Source: Pseudomonas putida
GTDB taxonomy: Bacteria > Pseudomonadota > Gammaproteobacteria > Pseudomonadales > Pseudomonadaceae
Direction of reading: 5' to 3'
Length of the DNA: 64,000 nt
Assembly (NCBI RefSeq): GCF_026625125.1
Contig: NZ_CP113097.1
Span: forward strand, 3,100,001 to 3,164,000
In this document: positions 39,501-48,140 of the stretch, one piece after another
Numbering within the stretch: the first letter of the stretch is position 1
How the letters are laid out: the number at the start of each line of letters is the position of its first letter
Notes under the pieces: model-generated
Database searches by the model: none
What the model was told of the DNA's origin: nothing
What the model saw: only the letters and a program-made list of their open reading frames with translations
Program-made: the position numbers and the translations under genes

Positions 39501-39844
39501 GCAGCCTCAACCTGGACGAGTTGCACCACCTGACGCAGAACGATGATCAGCTTGTCCGGCGCCTGCTTCAACAGCTTACGCAAAGCGCCAGCGAGGACCT
39601 CGCCGCGCTGCGCGGCCTGGGTAGTGAAGCGGACGGTGATGCGGTGCGCGCTGTCGTACACCGTATCAAAGGCGGCGCCAAGATGGTCAAGGTGCGCGGC
39701 GTGGTCAAGGATTGCGAAGCGATCGAACAAGCCTTGGCGCAGGGCGTGCCCACCGAGGCCCTGTGCCTGCAACTGGAAACCAGCCTGCAAACCCTGCAGC
39801 GCGAACTGTCCGACGCGCTCAGTGCAATTGCAACGTCGAATTGA
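36560..39844 (+). CDS. Hybrid sensor kinase of the BvgS/EvgS type
   Basis: 1094 residues. Signal-like N-terminus, two periplasmic solute-binding (SBP_bac_3) domains (about 50-275 and 290-525), TM about 535-558, HisKA with [14 protein letters not shown], HATPase with [17 protein letters not shown] and GAGLGLVIS, a receiver ([23 protein letters not shown]) and a C-terminal Hpt domain with [10 protein letters not shown]. No PAS domain is evident between TM and HisKA, unlike BvgS. A His-Asp-His relay would feed the adjacent LuxR-type regulator. Signal unknown. Its end overlaps the convergent BdlA-like gene by 26 bases. Confidence 0.93.
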   Translation: MIGMRCVLLALLLAIGMGGSVLATPAEVETRQLLARSVSTASPLQLDSQDRHWLQQRKVLLLGSSRPDYAPFEINISPTDYEGLSADYAGLISELLGIPVEVRRFPSRHAAIAALRDGKIDLLGSSNGFEAADAQLSLSQPYADDLPVIVTREGRTLKNDMDLKDLRLGMVDHYLPSETVRALYPNAQLSLYRSTLAGLAAVETGEVDAYLGDAISTDFLIGKSYQGTVKIDHFCRGPAGTFSFALADDNPRLRRLIDMALARITESERLNILRRWTSGNTSLLLERHLSALTDEEQAWIEQNPTVSVLVDTALAPLTFNDAKQQPSGITIDLLKQITLRTGLTFKLIERNAVQTMIEQVARGEAQMIGALGYGGQRQTQLRYTRPYLVSPRVLVTRSQAPWPPQSRTLEGQRIALLRGSPLRAEVQRQHPKAVVVEVNNPLGLMEAVANGDADVAYSSHINAKYYITHVFKDQLRIATVLGDDPATAAFAVAPGQPQLQAILDKALLSIPPEELDQLINRWRISTVVSDSPWRNYRTLALQVLVLSALLLAGVVFWNSYLRKLINQRTEAQRALQAQLTLSRGLLEQLRQAKDDAERASHTKSTFLATMSHEIRTPMNAVIGLLELALEDSRKGHCDAQALQTAHDSAVGLLGLIGDILDISRIESGHMTLQPEATDLVELVRSTVRVFDGNARVKGLSLHCSLPEGPAWVLADALRIKQIFSNLLSNAIKFTDRGEVHVSLALERLTACNSARIQLCVRDTGIGIGSADQARLFSAFVQAEGPRARQGAGLGLVISRTLANLMGGTLELQSVEGVGTKVAVELQLPTCEAPAPVEPAAPGQGAESGPLNILVVDDYPANLLLLEKQLNTLGHRVTVAENGQTALALWQAERFDLVITDCSMPIMDGHQLARSIRAQEHERGLPACTILGVTANAQTQEHERCLASGMDDCLFKPVGLSALKAHLPQGQATSTAPQPKASSLNLDELHHLTQNDDQLVRRLLQQLTQSASEDLAALRGLGSEADGDAVRAVVHRIKGGAKMVKVRGVVKDCEAIEQALAQGVPTEALCLQLETSLQTLQRELSDALSAIATSN

Positions 39845-41138
39845 TCTGGCTGATTGCATCGACCACGTGGCGCGACCCCTGCTGGATCTCCATGATCACG
39901 GTGCCTGCCTCGTTAGCCAGGGCAACCCCTCGTCCCGTGCGAGTCAGGCTCGATTGCATACTGGCCACAGCCGTGAGCGAAAGGTCATGGTTCTGCCGCA
40001 CCACGTCGACGATCTCCAGGGTCGCCTTGCTGGTCCGGGCCGCCAGGCTGCGCACTTCGTCCGCCACCACGGCGAAACCCCGCCCATGTTCACCGGCACG
40101 GGCCGCCTCGATTGCAGCATTCAACGCCAGCAAGTTGGTCTGATCGGCAATGCCGCGAATGGTCAGCACAATCTGCCCGATGACGTCCGATTGCTTGCTG
40201 ACGGCATCGATGCTGCGCGCCGCGTCGTTGAGCTCCGCAGAAATCTGCTCGATCACTTGCACGGTTTGCTGTACCACCTCGGTACCCTTGCGCGCGCACG
40301 CGTCAGTCTGCACGGAACTGGCATGGGCCGCCTCAGCGGCGCTTTGCTGGGTGCTGACCTGCGCGGTGATGTCGCTGGCGAACTTGACCACCTTGTACAA
40401 CCGCCCTTTGCTGTCGAAGATCGGGTTGTATGAGGCCTCCAGGTACACCGTCTGGCCCTGCTTGTCGACCCGCTCGAAACGATGGGAGTGATACTCACCA
40501 CGGTTCAGCGACGCCCAGAAGTCGCGGTAGGCGGAGGACTCCCGTTCATGCGCCAGGCAGAACAGACCGTGATGGCGCCCCACCACCTCTTCCAGGCGGT
40601 AGCCCATCGTCTTCAGGAAATTCTCGTTAGCCTTGATCACCCGGCCCTGCGGCGTGAATTCCACCACCGCCATGGACCGACCGATGGCCTTGAGCAGGCT
40701 TTCGCTCTCGTGTTCATCCTTTATACGCTGGCTGATATCGGAAGCCACCTTGATCACACTGACCACCTGCTGACGCTCATCGAGCACCGGCATGTAGCTG
40801 GCCTCCAGCCAGACTTCACGGCCGGCCTTGTCGATACGCTCGAAGGTACCGCTGATGGGCTTGCCCTCACCCAACTCGCGCCACAGTTGCTGGTATTCGG
40901 CACTTTTGCTGTAGTCAGGGTCGCAGAACAAGCGGTGGTGCTTGCCGCGCAACTCGTCGACGCTGTAACCCATAGCCAGGCAGAACTGGGCATTGGCATC
41001 GAGAATGGTGCCATCGGGGCCAAACTCGATCATCGCCATTGAGCGGCTGATCGCCGCAAGTTTGGCCTGGGCTTGTGCCCAAGCCTGGCGAGCGCGCTGA
41101 ATCTCGAGCAGATCTGACTTGCGATGAAAATCGAACAT
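39819..41138 (-). CDS. Cytoplasmic PAS-PAS chemoreceptor, BdlA-like
   Basis: 439 residues from [14 protein letters not shown]; the longer frame lacks a better start. No membrane segment. Two tandem PAS domains (about 25-145 and 150-265; [22 protein letters not shown], then [19 protein letters not shown]) precede an MCP signalling region ([22 protein letters not shown]). The order and size match P. aeruginosa BdlA (417 residues), which triggers biofilm dispersion after c-di-GMP-dependent cleavage. Functional equivalence is inferred. Confidence 0.85.
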   Translation of the reverse strand: MFDFHRKSDLLEIQRARQAWAQAQAKLAAISRSMAMIEFGPDGTILDANAQFCLAMGYSVDELRGKHHRLFCDPDYSKSAEYQQLWRELGEGKPISGTFERIDKAGREVWLEASYMPVLDERQQVVSVIKVASDISQRIKDEHESESLLKAIGRSMAVVEFTPQGRVIKANENFLKTMGYRLEEVVGRHHGLFCLAHERESSAYRDFWASLNRGEYHSHRFERVDKQGQTVYLEASYNPIFDSKGRLYKVVKFASDITAQVSTQQSAAEAAHASSVQTDACARKGTEVVQQTVQVIEQISAELNDAARSIDAVSKQSDVIGQIVLTIRGIADQTNLLALNAAIEAARAGEHGRGFAVVADEVRSLAARTSKATLEIVDVVRQNHDLSLTAVASMQSSLTRTGRGVALANEAGTVIMEIQQGSRHVVDAISQINSTLQLH

Positions 41139-41263
41139 GGCGCCGGGTCCTTTATGCGCAGGGTTTTCTGAGCATAGATCGGCGCCCAACACGTGCAAGC
41201 AGACTGCTATCACTTAGTGATTAGTGTATTCGTTCAGCCCATGAACGACCGGCGCTCGTCCGC

Positions 41264-42283
41264 TCAGGAACTTTCCCGCACCATCAGTTCAAACCCCAGG
41301 TCCTGTTGCTCGGTAGCTACCCGCTTGCCATCGAGCAACGCCAGCAGTGCCTGTGCCGCGCCCCGACCAACGGCGGCCCGCGGTGTGCGGATGGAGGTCA
41401 GGCGCGGGACCATGTGCGCCGAGGCCGGCAGGTCATTGAACCCAACCATCGCCACGCGCCCTGGAACGTCGATACCTTGGCGCAAGGCCTGCAGCACAGC
41501 CCCTTGGGCGAGGTCGTCGTTGCAGAAGAAAATGCCATCCACATCCGGTGCCTGCGCCAGCAACTGGCTGAACAGTTCGCTGCCCAGTGCAATGGAGGAA
41601 GGCTGCGGCGACAGCACCTCCAGTTCGGTTGCGTGCACGCCCGCTTCAGTCAGCGCCTGGCGGAACCCTTCGGCACGCTGCATCACCCGTGGGTCAAGTT
41701 GCGCGGCGATGAATGCCAGGCGCCGCCGGCCCCGCTCGAGCAGGTGCCTGGCAGCAGCCCGGCCAGCCTGTTGCTGCGAGAACCCTACCGACAACATGCC
41801 TGACGGCCCCCCCAGCTCCATCATGTGTACGCAAGGCACGCCGCTGGCAGCCAACATCTGCCGGGAAGCCTCGCTACGCTCGAAACCGGTGAGCAGGATG
41901 CCGCATGGCTGGTACGCCAGGTAATTGCGAATCAGGTTCTCTTCTTCGTCGATATCGTAGTGATAGTTGCCGATCAGCACCTCGAGCCCGCGAGGGCGCA
42001 TCACTTCGTGAATGGCCTCCAGCGTGTCGATGAACAGCTGGTTGGACAGCGACGGAATGAGCACGACCACCGACTGGCTGCGTGCAGAGGCCAACGCCCG
42101 GGCAGCGGGGTTGGCGATGTAGCCCAGGCTCGCTGCCGCGGCCACCACTTTTTCCACCAAAGCCGGAGCCACGGTGCTGACACCGCGCAAGGCGCGGGAA
42201 GCTGTGATAGGGGAAACCCCGGAAAGCCTGGCTACTTCTGCCAGAGTGGGTCGACCGGTAGTGCGGGAGCCTGATCGCGACAT
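41264..42283 (-). CDS. gntR: LacI-family gluconate repressor GntR
   Basis: 339 residues. N-terminal LacI HTH (PTLAEVARLSGVSPITASRALRG) and hinge YIANPAARALAS, then a periplasmic-binding-like domain (FFCNDDLAQGAVLQAL, GFNDLPASAHMVPRLTSIR). Divergent from gntK with three AGCGCT-centred sites in the locus. In Pseudomonas GntR (also GnuR) represses gluconokinase and permease genes and is released by gluconate or 6-phosphogluconate. Confidence 0.92.
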   Translation of the reverse strand: MSRSGSRTTGRPTLAEVARLSGVSPITASRALRGVSTVAPALVEKVVAAAASLGYIANPAARALASARSQSVVVLIPSLSNQLFIDTLEAIHEVMRPRGLEVLIGNYHYDIDEEENLIRNYLAYQPCGILLTGFERSEASRQMLAASGVPCVHMMELGGPSGMLSVGFSQQQAGRAAARHLLERGRRRLAFIAAQLDPRVMQRAEGFRQALTEAGVHATELEVLSPQPSSIALGSELFSQLLAQAPDVDGIFFCNDDLAQGAVLQALRQGIDVPGRVAMVGFNDLPASAHMVPRLTSIRTPRAAVGRGAAQALLALLDGKRVATEQQDLGFELMVRESS

Positions 42284-42324
42284 GAGTGTTGTAATTTTAC
42301 TACTTGCAAGGGAGGGGAACGGCC

Positions 42325-42343
42325 ACTAAGGTAGCGCTGTCTC
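42325..42343. promoter_or_regulatory. GntR operator, gntR-proximal
   Basis: ACTAAGGTAGCGCTGTCTC. It fits the remembered P. aeruginosa GntR consensus AC-N-AAG-N-TAGCGCT exactly, and shares TAGCGCTGTCTC with the gntK-proximal site in reverse. Confidence 0.7.
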
Positions 42344-42456
42344 AGGACGCAGGCAACGTAATCTTTGGTGGTGGCCACTACACGCCTTCTGCCAAGCGTC
42401 CATACTGCGTAACGACAAGATCAACAACATCGGGGAGCTAGTGTTTCGTCATCGAC

Positions 42457-42472
42457 GAGACAGCGCTATCTC
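42457..42472. promoter_or_regulatory. GntR operator, gntK-proximal
   Basis: GAGACAGCGCTATCTC, a 16-base near-perfect palindrome, 18 bases before the gntK start. Confidence 0.75.
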
Positions 42473-42490
42473 ACCCCGCAGGAGGTACTG

Positions 42491-43030
42491 ATGAATTCTC
42501 CCCTGTCCGCCATCGTGGTGATGGGCGTGGCCGGTTGCGGCAAAAGCTGCGTCGGCGCTGCCATTGCCGCCAGAAGTGGCGGCCGCCTGATCGAAGGCGA
42601 CGCGTTCCATCCTGCCGAAAACATCCGCAAGATGAGCGCGGGCACGCCATTGAACGACGACGACCGCGCCGGTTGGCTGGTGCGCCTGGGCCAAGAGTTG
42701 CAAACCACGGTCCAGGCGGGCGAACGTCCGATCCTGACCTGCTCGGCACTCAAGCGCCGTTACCGCGACACCTTGCGCCAGGCCATGCCGGAGCTGGTCT
42801 TCGTGTTTCTCGAACTCACCCCTGCAGAAGCCGAGAAGCGCGTGCTCGCTCGCCCCGGCCATTTCATGCCGGCGAGCTTGATCGATAGCCAGTTCGCTGC
42901 CCTTGAGCCCCCCCATGGCGAGCCCCTGACCCTTCCCCTTGATGCCACGCAGCCAATCGATGCGCTGGCCGAGACGGTAGACACTTGGCTAAAGCCCTGC
43001 GGTGAGCGGGACCTGGCGCGGACCGCTTGA
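42491..43030 (+). CDS. gntK: Gluconokinase
   Basis: 179 residues. Walker A MGVAGCGKS at residues 9-17, EGDAFHPAENIRKMSAGTPLNDDDR, the gluconate-binding stretch typical of GntK, and TCSALKRRYRD. It phosphorylates gluconate to 6-phosphogluconate for the Entner-Doudoroff pathway. Strong AGGAGGT site before the ATG. The permease gene follows behind its own operator. Confidence 0.95.
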   Translation: MNSPLSAIVVMGVAGCGKSCVGAAIAARSGGRLIEGDAFHPAENIRKMSAGTPLNDDDRAGWLVRLGQELQTTVQAGERPILTCSALKRRYRDTLRQAMPELVFVFLELTPAEAEKRVLARPGHFMPASLIDSQFAALEPPHGEPLTLPLDATQPIDALAETVDTWLKPCGERDLARTA

Positions 43031-43057
43031 TCCTGGCGGTTTTCCCGGCTCACCAAA

Positions 43058-43069
43058 GACAGCGCTGTC
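43058..43069. promoter_or_regulatory. GntR operator between gntK and gntT
   Basis: GACAGCGCTGTC is a perfect 12-base palindrome with the same core as the two upstream sites. It implies separate GntR control of the permease. Confidence 0.7.
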
Positions 43070-43111
43070 CCGACGCCTGAAAGCGTCGAGCGTTCAATTT
43101 CAAGCAACGCC

Positions 43112-43119
43112 AAAAACAA
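43112..43119 (+). promoter_or_regulatory. Candidate Hfq/Crc motif in the gntT leader
   Basis: AAAAACAA fits AANAANAA, 24 bases before the gntT start. Suggests catabolite repression of the permease at translation. Confidence 0.35.
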
Positions 43120-43143
43120 CGATAAGACCGAGGCATTAAAACC

Positions 43144-44496
43144 ATGTTCGGACTGGCTACAGATACCTTCCTGCTGCTCGACGCTCTGGTAACCATCGTC
43201 GGGCTGATCCTGCTGATCACCCATTTCAAAGTCCACCCCTTCGTCGCCCTGACCATCGCCGCCGGCTTCCTCGGCCTGACCTCCGGTATGCCGGTGGCCA
43301 AGGTCATGAAGTCGTTCCAGGATGGATTCGGTGGCGTACTGGGCTTTGTCGGCATTGTCCTCGCCTTGGGCACCATGCTCGGCAAGCTGATGGCCGACTC
43401 CGGTGGCGCCGACCAGATCGCACAAACCCTCATTCGCGCCTTCGGCAAGAAGAACGTGCATTGGGCCATGATGTTTGCCGCATTCTTGGTCGGCATCCCG
43501 CTGTTCTTCGAAATCGGCTTCGTGCTGCTGATTCCCCTGGTGTTCATCGTTGCCAGGCGCTCCGGCGTATCGCTGATCAAGATCGGCATCCCGCTGCTGG
43601 CCGGGCTTTCGGTGGTGCACGGCCTGGTGCCGCCGCACCCGGGCCCACTGTTGGCGATCGGCATTTTCAACGCCGACATCGGCAAGACCATCTTCTATGG
43701 CTTGTTGGTAGCACTGCCCACGGCGATCATCGCGGGCCCGCTGTACGGCAACTTCATCTCCCGCTACATCCCCGGCAATCCGTCACAGGAACTGATGGAT
43801 CAGATCGCCAAGGAGTCGGACCAGGGTAACCTGCCGAGCTTCAGCGTCACCCTGATCACCGTGCTGCTGCCGGTTGTGCTGATGCTGCTCAAGACGTTCG
43901 CTGACGTCGTGCTGCCGGCCGAGCACATCGTGCGCCAGTGGATGGACCTGATCGGTCACCCGATCACCGCCCTGCTCGCTGCGCTGCTGCTGGCCTTCTA
44001 CACCTTCGGCTCGGCCCGCGGCTTCAACCGCCAGCAGATCATGAAAATGCTCGACCAGAGCCTGGCGCCCACAGCTGCCATCGTGCTGATCGTCGGTGCA
44101 GGCGGCGGTTTCAAGCAGATGCTGGTCGATACCGGTGTCGGCAACGTGATCGGCCAGATGGCGGTACAGGCAGAAATTTCCCCGATCATGCTGGCATGGC
44201 TGGTTGCTGCGGTCATCCGTATCGCCACGGGTTCGGCGACGGTCGCCACCATCACCGGCGCAGGCATCGTTGCCCCGGTCATCGACCTGGTGCCCGGCGT
44301 CAACCGTGAACTGCTGGTGCTGGCCACCGGTGCCGGTTCGCTCATTCTGTCCCATGTCAACGACGCAGGCTTCTGGCTGGTCAAACAGTACTTCAACATG
44401 ACCGTGGCTGAGACCTTCAAGACCTGGAGCATGATGGAGACCATCCTGTCGGTGGTCGGCATCATCTTCATCATGATGCTTTCAACGGTGGTGTGA
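43144..44496 (+). CDS. gntT: Gluconate permease, GntP family
   Basis: 450 residues with 12-14 membrane segments. Family segments include LGTMLGKLMADSGGADQIA, FEIGFVLLIPLVF, HGLVPPHPGPLLAIGIFNADIGKTI and SHVNDAGFWLVKQYFNM near the end. Gluconate:H+ symporter feeding GntK. Transcribed with or just after gntK, with an operator in the 113-base gap. Confidence 0.94.
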   Translation: MFGLATDTFLLLDALVTIVGLILLITHFKVHPFVALTIAAGFLGLTSGMPVAKVMKSFQDGFGGVLGFVGIVLALGTMLGKLMADSGGADQIAQTLIRAFGKKNVHWAMMFAAFLVGIPLFFEIGFVLLIPLVFIVARRSGVSLIKIGIPLLAGLSVVHGLVPPHPGPLLAIGIFNADIGKTIFYGLLVALPTAIIAGPLYGNFISRYIPGNPSQELMDQIAKESDQGNLPSFSVTLITVLLPVVLMLLKTFADVVLPAEHIVRQWMDLIGHPITALLAALLLAFYTFGSARGFNRQQIMKMLDQSLAPTAAIVLIVGAGGGFKQMLVDTGVGNVIGQMAVQAEISPIMLAWLVAAVIRIATGSATVATITGAGIVAPVIDLVPGVNRELLVLATGAGSLILSHVNDAGFWLVKQYFNMTVAETFKTWSMMETILSVVGIIFIMMLSTVV

Positions 44497-44580
44497 CCGC
44501 TTATCGGGGCAATGGCACCTTGGCGTTTTGTGTAGGGCCCAACAGAAGTACGTGCCCTACCTTCGCAAAGGAGCCTGCCC

Positions 44581-44883
44581 ATGATGCGCACTAGCCTGTT
44601 ACTCGCTGCCCTGCTCGCCTCCCCCCTGGCCCTGGCGGTCGGCGCCGGGCCGACCCATCCTGATGATCCGCACACCCCGGCACCCCAGCCGGGCGTGGAC
44701 AGCACCCTCAACCCGATCGAGAACCCCGTGCCGCGCGATACCGATCCGCGAATACAGGGCAGCGACCCTGAAAGCCCGCCTGCCATGCAGAATGAAAACC
44801 GCGATTTGCCTGGTATGGAGGGCAGTGGGTCGGAAGGCACAGGTGGCCAAGGTAGCAATGGATCGGACGGCGGTCAGCGCTGA
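44581..44883 (+). CDS. Small exported Pro/Gly-rich protein, unknown
   Basis: 100 residues: signal peptide to about 20 (SLLLAALLASPLALAVG), then a low-complexity mature part rich in Pro, Asp, Gly and Ser (THPDDPHTPAPQPG, NPIENPVPRD, GSGSEGTGGQGSNGSDGG). Looks intrinsically disordered and acidic. AAAGGAG lies before the start. No domain recognised; I recall similar short proteins in other pseudomonads. Confidence 0.75.
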   Translation: MMRTSLLLAALLASPLALAVGAGPTHPDDPHTPAPQPGVDSTLNPIENPVPRDTDPRIQGSDPESPPAMQNENRDLPGMEGSGSEGTGGQGSNGSDGGQR

Positions 44884-44894
44884 TCAGTACCGTG

Positions 44895-44919
44895 CTCTTC
44901 GCGGGTTTCCCGCGACGAG
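44895..44919. repeat. REP-like hairpin between convergent genes
   Basis: CTCTTCGCGGG and CCCGCGACGAG around TTT, one mismatch. Sits between two convergent genes and may act as a two-way terminator; the CGCGGGTTTCCCGCG core is typical of P. putida REP elements. Confidence 0.65.
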
Positions 44920-44957
44920 GGCGGAATCCGCAACCCGCGATCGCCGCTCCAAATCCC

Positions 44958-46382
44958 CTACCACTGACGCTTTTCAGGCCGTGTCAGCCCCAGTTTTTCG
45001 ATCTTGTAACGCAGCATGTCCCGCGACAGCCCCAGCAACCGCGCCGATTTGGTCACGTTCCAATCGGTGCGGTCCAGCGTCCTGCACACCAAATCCCGTT
45101 CCATGTCCGGCAAGCTGGTTCCAGGCTCAGGCTCATGGCGCGGCATCTCGTATACGGTGGCAGTCGGCTGTGTGAGCGGCTCATCGACCAAGCTCAGGCA
45201 CAGGTTCAACTGGTGCGCTTGCACCACTTCATTGGGTGCCAGCAACACCGTCTGCTCCAGCATGTTGCGCAACTCGCGCACGTTGCCCGGCCAGCTGTAA
45301 CTGAGCATCAAATTCTCAGCCTCGGGGCTGAAGCGCAGATTGGGTTTGCCGTAACGACGCCCGTGATGGGCGAGGAAATGCCGCGCCAACAGCAGGATGT
45401 CCTGCCCCCGCGCGTGCAGCCGCGGTACTTTCAGGGCGATGATGCGCAGCCGGAAGAACAGGTCCCGGCGAAACTTGCCCTGCTGCACCATCTGTTCGAG
45501 GTTGCAGTTGGTGGCACTGATCACCCGCAGGTCAACCTTGCGTTCCTTGACCGCACCTATGCGGCGAATGCTGCGATCCTCCAGCAGTTTCAGCAGCTTG
45601 GCCTGTAGCACCAGGTCCATCTCGCCGATCTCATCGAGAAACAGCGTGCCGCCATCTGCGGCCTCCACCAGCCCTACACGACGTTCCTTGGCGTCAGTGA
45701 AGGCGCCCTTCTCATGACCGAACAACTCCGCCTCAAGCAGGTTGGCCGGGATCGAGGCACAGTTGAATTCGATGAACGGCCCCTTGCTGCGTGAGCCATC
45801 GAAATGCAGGGCACGCGCAACCAGTTCCTTACCGGTACCGGTCTCGCCTTCGACCAGCACCGGCGGCAGGTCGTCATTAGCCATGCGCCGTTCCGCATCG
45901 AGCACCTGGCGCAGCGTGTGCTTGAGGGTGAGCATCACCGGCGAGTCACCAATCAGCGCCTGCAGCCCGGACTTCTGCGCCTCGCGCTCCTGGTAGAACG
46001 ACAGCGTGCGCTCCATGCGCTCGGTGGCCAAGGCCTTTTCCAGCGTCAGCTTGAGCTCGGCGAGCACCACAGGCTTGGTCAGGTAATGGAACGCCCCCTC
46101 TTTCATCGCCTGCACGGCGTCCTCGACGTTACCGTAGCCCGTCATCATGATGACCTTGAGTTCCGGCATCTGCGCCACCAACGTGCGCAGCAGGTCATGC
46201 CCATTCATACCGGGCAGCGAGTTGTCGGTGAGTACCGCGTCGGGCTGAAACCGCTTGAGCTGCTCCAGCGCGAGCTCCGCACTGTTACACACCGTCACCT
46301 CGAAGCCCTTCAGGTTCAAATAGGTGCGAATGTTGTTGGCAAGGATTTCATCATCCTCGACTACCAGGATGCTGTGCTCCAT
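44958..46382 (-). CDS. NtrC-family response regulator with variant GAFTDA loop
   Basis: 474 residues from MEHSILVVEDDE, with GGGAGGGG upstream; the longer frame lies in the kinase gene. Receiver with Asp53 in LTDNSLPGMNG, AAA+ core with EGETGTGKE and WPGNVRELRN, C-terminal Fis-type HTH NVTKSARLLGLSRDMLRYKIE. The sigma-54 contact loop reads GAFTDA (226-231), not the canonical GAFTGA. Its start overlaps the kinase gene by 32 bases. Likely partner of one or both kinases upstream. Target genes are not evident. Confidence 0.92.
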   Translation of the reverse strand: MEHSILVVEDDEILANNIRTYLNLKGFEVTVCNSAELALEQLKRFQPDAVLTDNSLPGMNGHDLLRTLVAQMPELKVIMMTGYGNVEDAVQAMKEGAFHYLTKPVVLAELKLTLEKALATERMERTLSFYQEREAQKSGLQALIGDSPVMLTLKHTLRQVLDAERRMANDDLPPVLVEGETGTGKELVARALHFDGSRSKGPFIEFNCASIPANLLEAELFGHEKGAFTDAKERRVGLVEAADGGTLFLDEIGEMDLVLQAKLLKLLEDRSIRRIGAVKERKVDLRVISATNCNLEQMVQQGKFRRDLFFRLRIIALKVPRLHARGQDILLLARHFLAHHGRRYGKPNLRFSPEAENLMLSYSWPGNVRELRNMLEQTVLLAPNEVVQAHQLNLCLSLVDEPLTQPTATVYEMPRHEPEPGTSLPDMERDLVCRTLDRTDWNVTKSARLLGLSRDMLRYKIEKLGLTRPEKRQW

Positions 46383-47847
46383 GTTCCCCTCCCGCTGCGA
46401 TATTGAAAGTGAGGCTGACGCGGGTTCCTTCCTCTTCACGGCTGCTCAGGCTGACCGAGCCGCCAAAACGCTCCATGATGCGCTGAACCAGTGCCAGGCC
46501 TACACCGAGGCCGCCCTGCTTGGTGGTGAAAAACGGTTTGAAGACCATGCGTTGCTGCTGCGTGCTCATGCCCTTGCCCGTGTCACTGAGCAGCAACGCT
46601 GCACGCCGCCCGTCCTGGGTGCAGACGCTGGCCCGCAACTCGCCGCCCATTGGCATGGCTTCGATGGCATTGGAAAACAAACTGTTGAGGATCTGCGTCA
46701 ATTGCAGAGGCTGGCTGGCCACCCACAGTGCCTGGGGCCCGTCGAAGGAAAAGTGGATGCCGTTACGCTCGATCTGCTGGGCGAACGCCAGGCGGGTATC
46801 CTTGATGGCGGCTACCAGGTCCACGGCCTCGGGCATATCGCTGGTCGGGCGCAGTGACACCAGCAGCTCGCGCACCCAGCGCGACATGCGATCCACCTGG
46901 CTGATGATGTCGACGATGTTCTGCTGCGCCTGCGGATTGGCGATTTCCTGTGCCAGCTCGGCACTGGAGCGGATATTGGCCAATGGGTTGCGCAGGCTGT
47001 GGGCCACCGCCGAGGACATTTCGCCAAGGGCGACATAGGTTTCACTCGCCACCAGCCGATCCTGTTGCTGATGCAGCATTGAGGCTGCGCGACGCACGAT
47101 CCAGAACAGGCCAAAGTAGATCAAGGCCCCGCCCACCAGGGTCGAGGCCCAGATCAGCACATAACCGCGCTGAATACGTCGAATCAGGTCCTGTGGCTCT
47201 TTGTAGATCTCGACCATAGACAGCACCTGCTGACCCTGGCTGTCGAACAAGGGGATGTAGTTTTCGATGAACAGGTAGTTGGGCTCACGCTCGAACTTCT
47301 GCTCCTCGCGGTGATCCTCCACTTTGTGGTAGCTGGCAGAGACCGCCTTGCGCGAGCGGAAGGCGTGGTCCAGGTCGCCATCAGCCTCGATGCGCTTGCC
47401 CACCAGTTCAGGGTTGGTGGACCAGACGATGGTGCGATCACGGGCATAGACATTGGCCAGCAGCGTATCCGGAAGGTGCTCGACATGATCGAGAAACTCG
47501 ACCCGGGTCGCCATGGCCAGCTGCGGGCTGACTTGCAGATGCTGGTGGTCCAGGCGCGGATCGAGCAGTTCACCCAGGGTGGTGCCGGGTGGCAATTGCG
47601 AATGGCGCACTTCGGCCTGGGCCATGGCCTGGATGAACTGGGCGGTGAGCATGGCATCGCGCTCCACGCTATCGCGGACCACGAAGCGGGTCGAGACATA
47701 GCCCAGGCCAACTGCCACCGAGGTGATGATCAGCAGGCTGATCACGGAAAACCAGCGCAGCAGGTTGAATTCGCGGAGCGGCGCAGCCAGGCCACTGCCG
47801 GGCTGGGCGACGGGTTTGTCGGGAACATCGGTTTCCAGCGTCTGCAT
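46351..47847 (-). CDS. Sensor histidine kinase 1, partner of the NtrC-type regulator
   Basis: 498 residues from the ATG of MQTLETDVPD. TM1 about 30-52 (VISLLIITSVAVGLGYVS), a periplasmic sensor of about 170 residues (SVERDAMLTAQFIQAMAQAEVRH, LPDTLLANVYARDRTIVWSTNPELVGK), TM2 near 235, no HAMP evident, then DHp with ALGEMSSAVAHSLRNPLANIRSS and HATPase with SNAIEAM, DTGKGM, GGLGVGLALVQRI. Strongly similar throughout to the kinase encoded 290 bases upstream. Overlaps the regulator gene by 32 bases, so translation is coupled. Confidence 0.92.
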   Translation of the reverse strand: MQTLETDVPDKPVAQPGSGLAAPLREFNLLRWFSVISLLIITSVAVGLGYVSTRFVVRDSVERDAMLTAQFIQAMAQAEVRHSQLPPGTTLGELLDPRLDHQHLQVSPQLAMATRVEFLDHVEHLPDTLLANVYARDRTIVWSTNPELVGKRIEADGDLDHAFRSRKAVSASYHKVEDHREEQKFEREPNYLFIENYIPLFDSQGQQVLSMVEIYKEPQDLIRRIQRGYVLIWASTLVGGALIYFGLFWIVRRAASMLHQQQDRLVASETYVALGEMSSAVAHSLRNPLANIRSSAELAQEIANPQAQQNIVDIISQVDRMSRWVRELLVSLRPTSDMPEAVDLVAAIKDTRLAFAQQIERNGIHFSFDGPQALWVASQPLQLTQILNSLFSNAIEAMPMGGELRASVCTQDGRRAALLLSDTGKGMSTQQQRMVFKPFFTTKQGGLGVGLALVQRIMERFGGSVSLSSREEEGTRVSLTFNIAAGGEHGAQHPGSRG

Positions 47848-48140
47848 CGCGTCGTTCCCGAGCAAGGATTCCGTTCAGAAGGCTGTCACCAGCATCTCTA
47901 CCGTGCGTAGCTAATTGATATCACTTCGCCACACCTGCAGCAGCCACCATTTATCGCGTAGGTCTTCCTGCAAAAAATCAGCCACAGGCAAAAGATAAAT
48001 AAAAACCCTTGATAGTCAGGCACTTAGATACGGTACTTGATTTGGCTTCTAGAATGATTCCCCACTTTTGGGTGATCTTACCCAAAAGACATAAATAGCT
48101 TACAGATCATGAACTTAACATTAGTTACTGATGTTATTTA
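47848..48140. other. Intergenic region between the two paralogous kinase genes
   Basis: About 290 bases, lower in GC than its neighbours (for example TTAACATTAGTTACTGATGTTATTTA). It holds a perfect inverted repeat and probably a separate promoter for kinase 1 and the regulator. Confidence 0.6.
48065..48088. promoter_or_regulatory. Perfect 9-bp inverted repeat
   Basis: CTTTTGGGT-GATCTT-ACCCAAAAG, about 50 bases past the end of kinase 2 and about 220 bases before kinase 1. No T-run follows on the minus strand, so an operator is more likely than a terminator. Confidence 0.5.
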
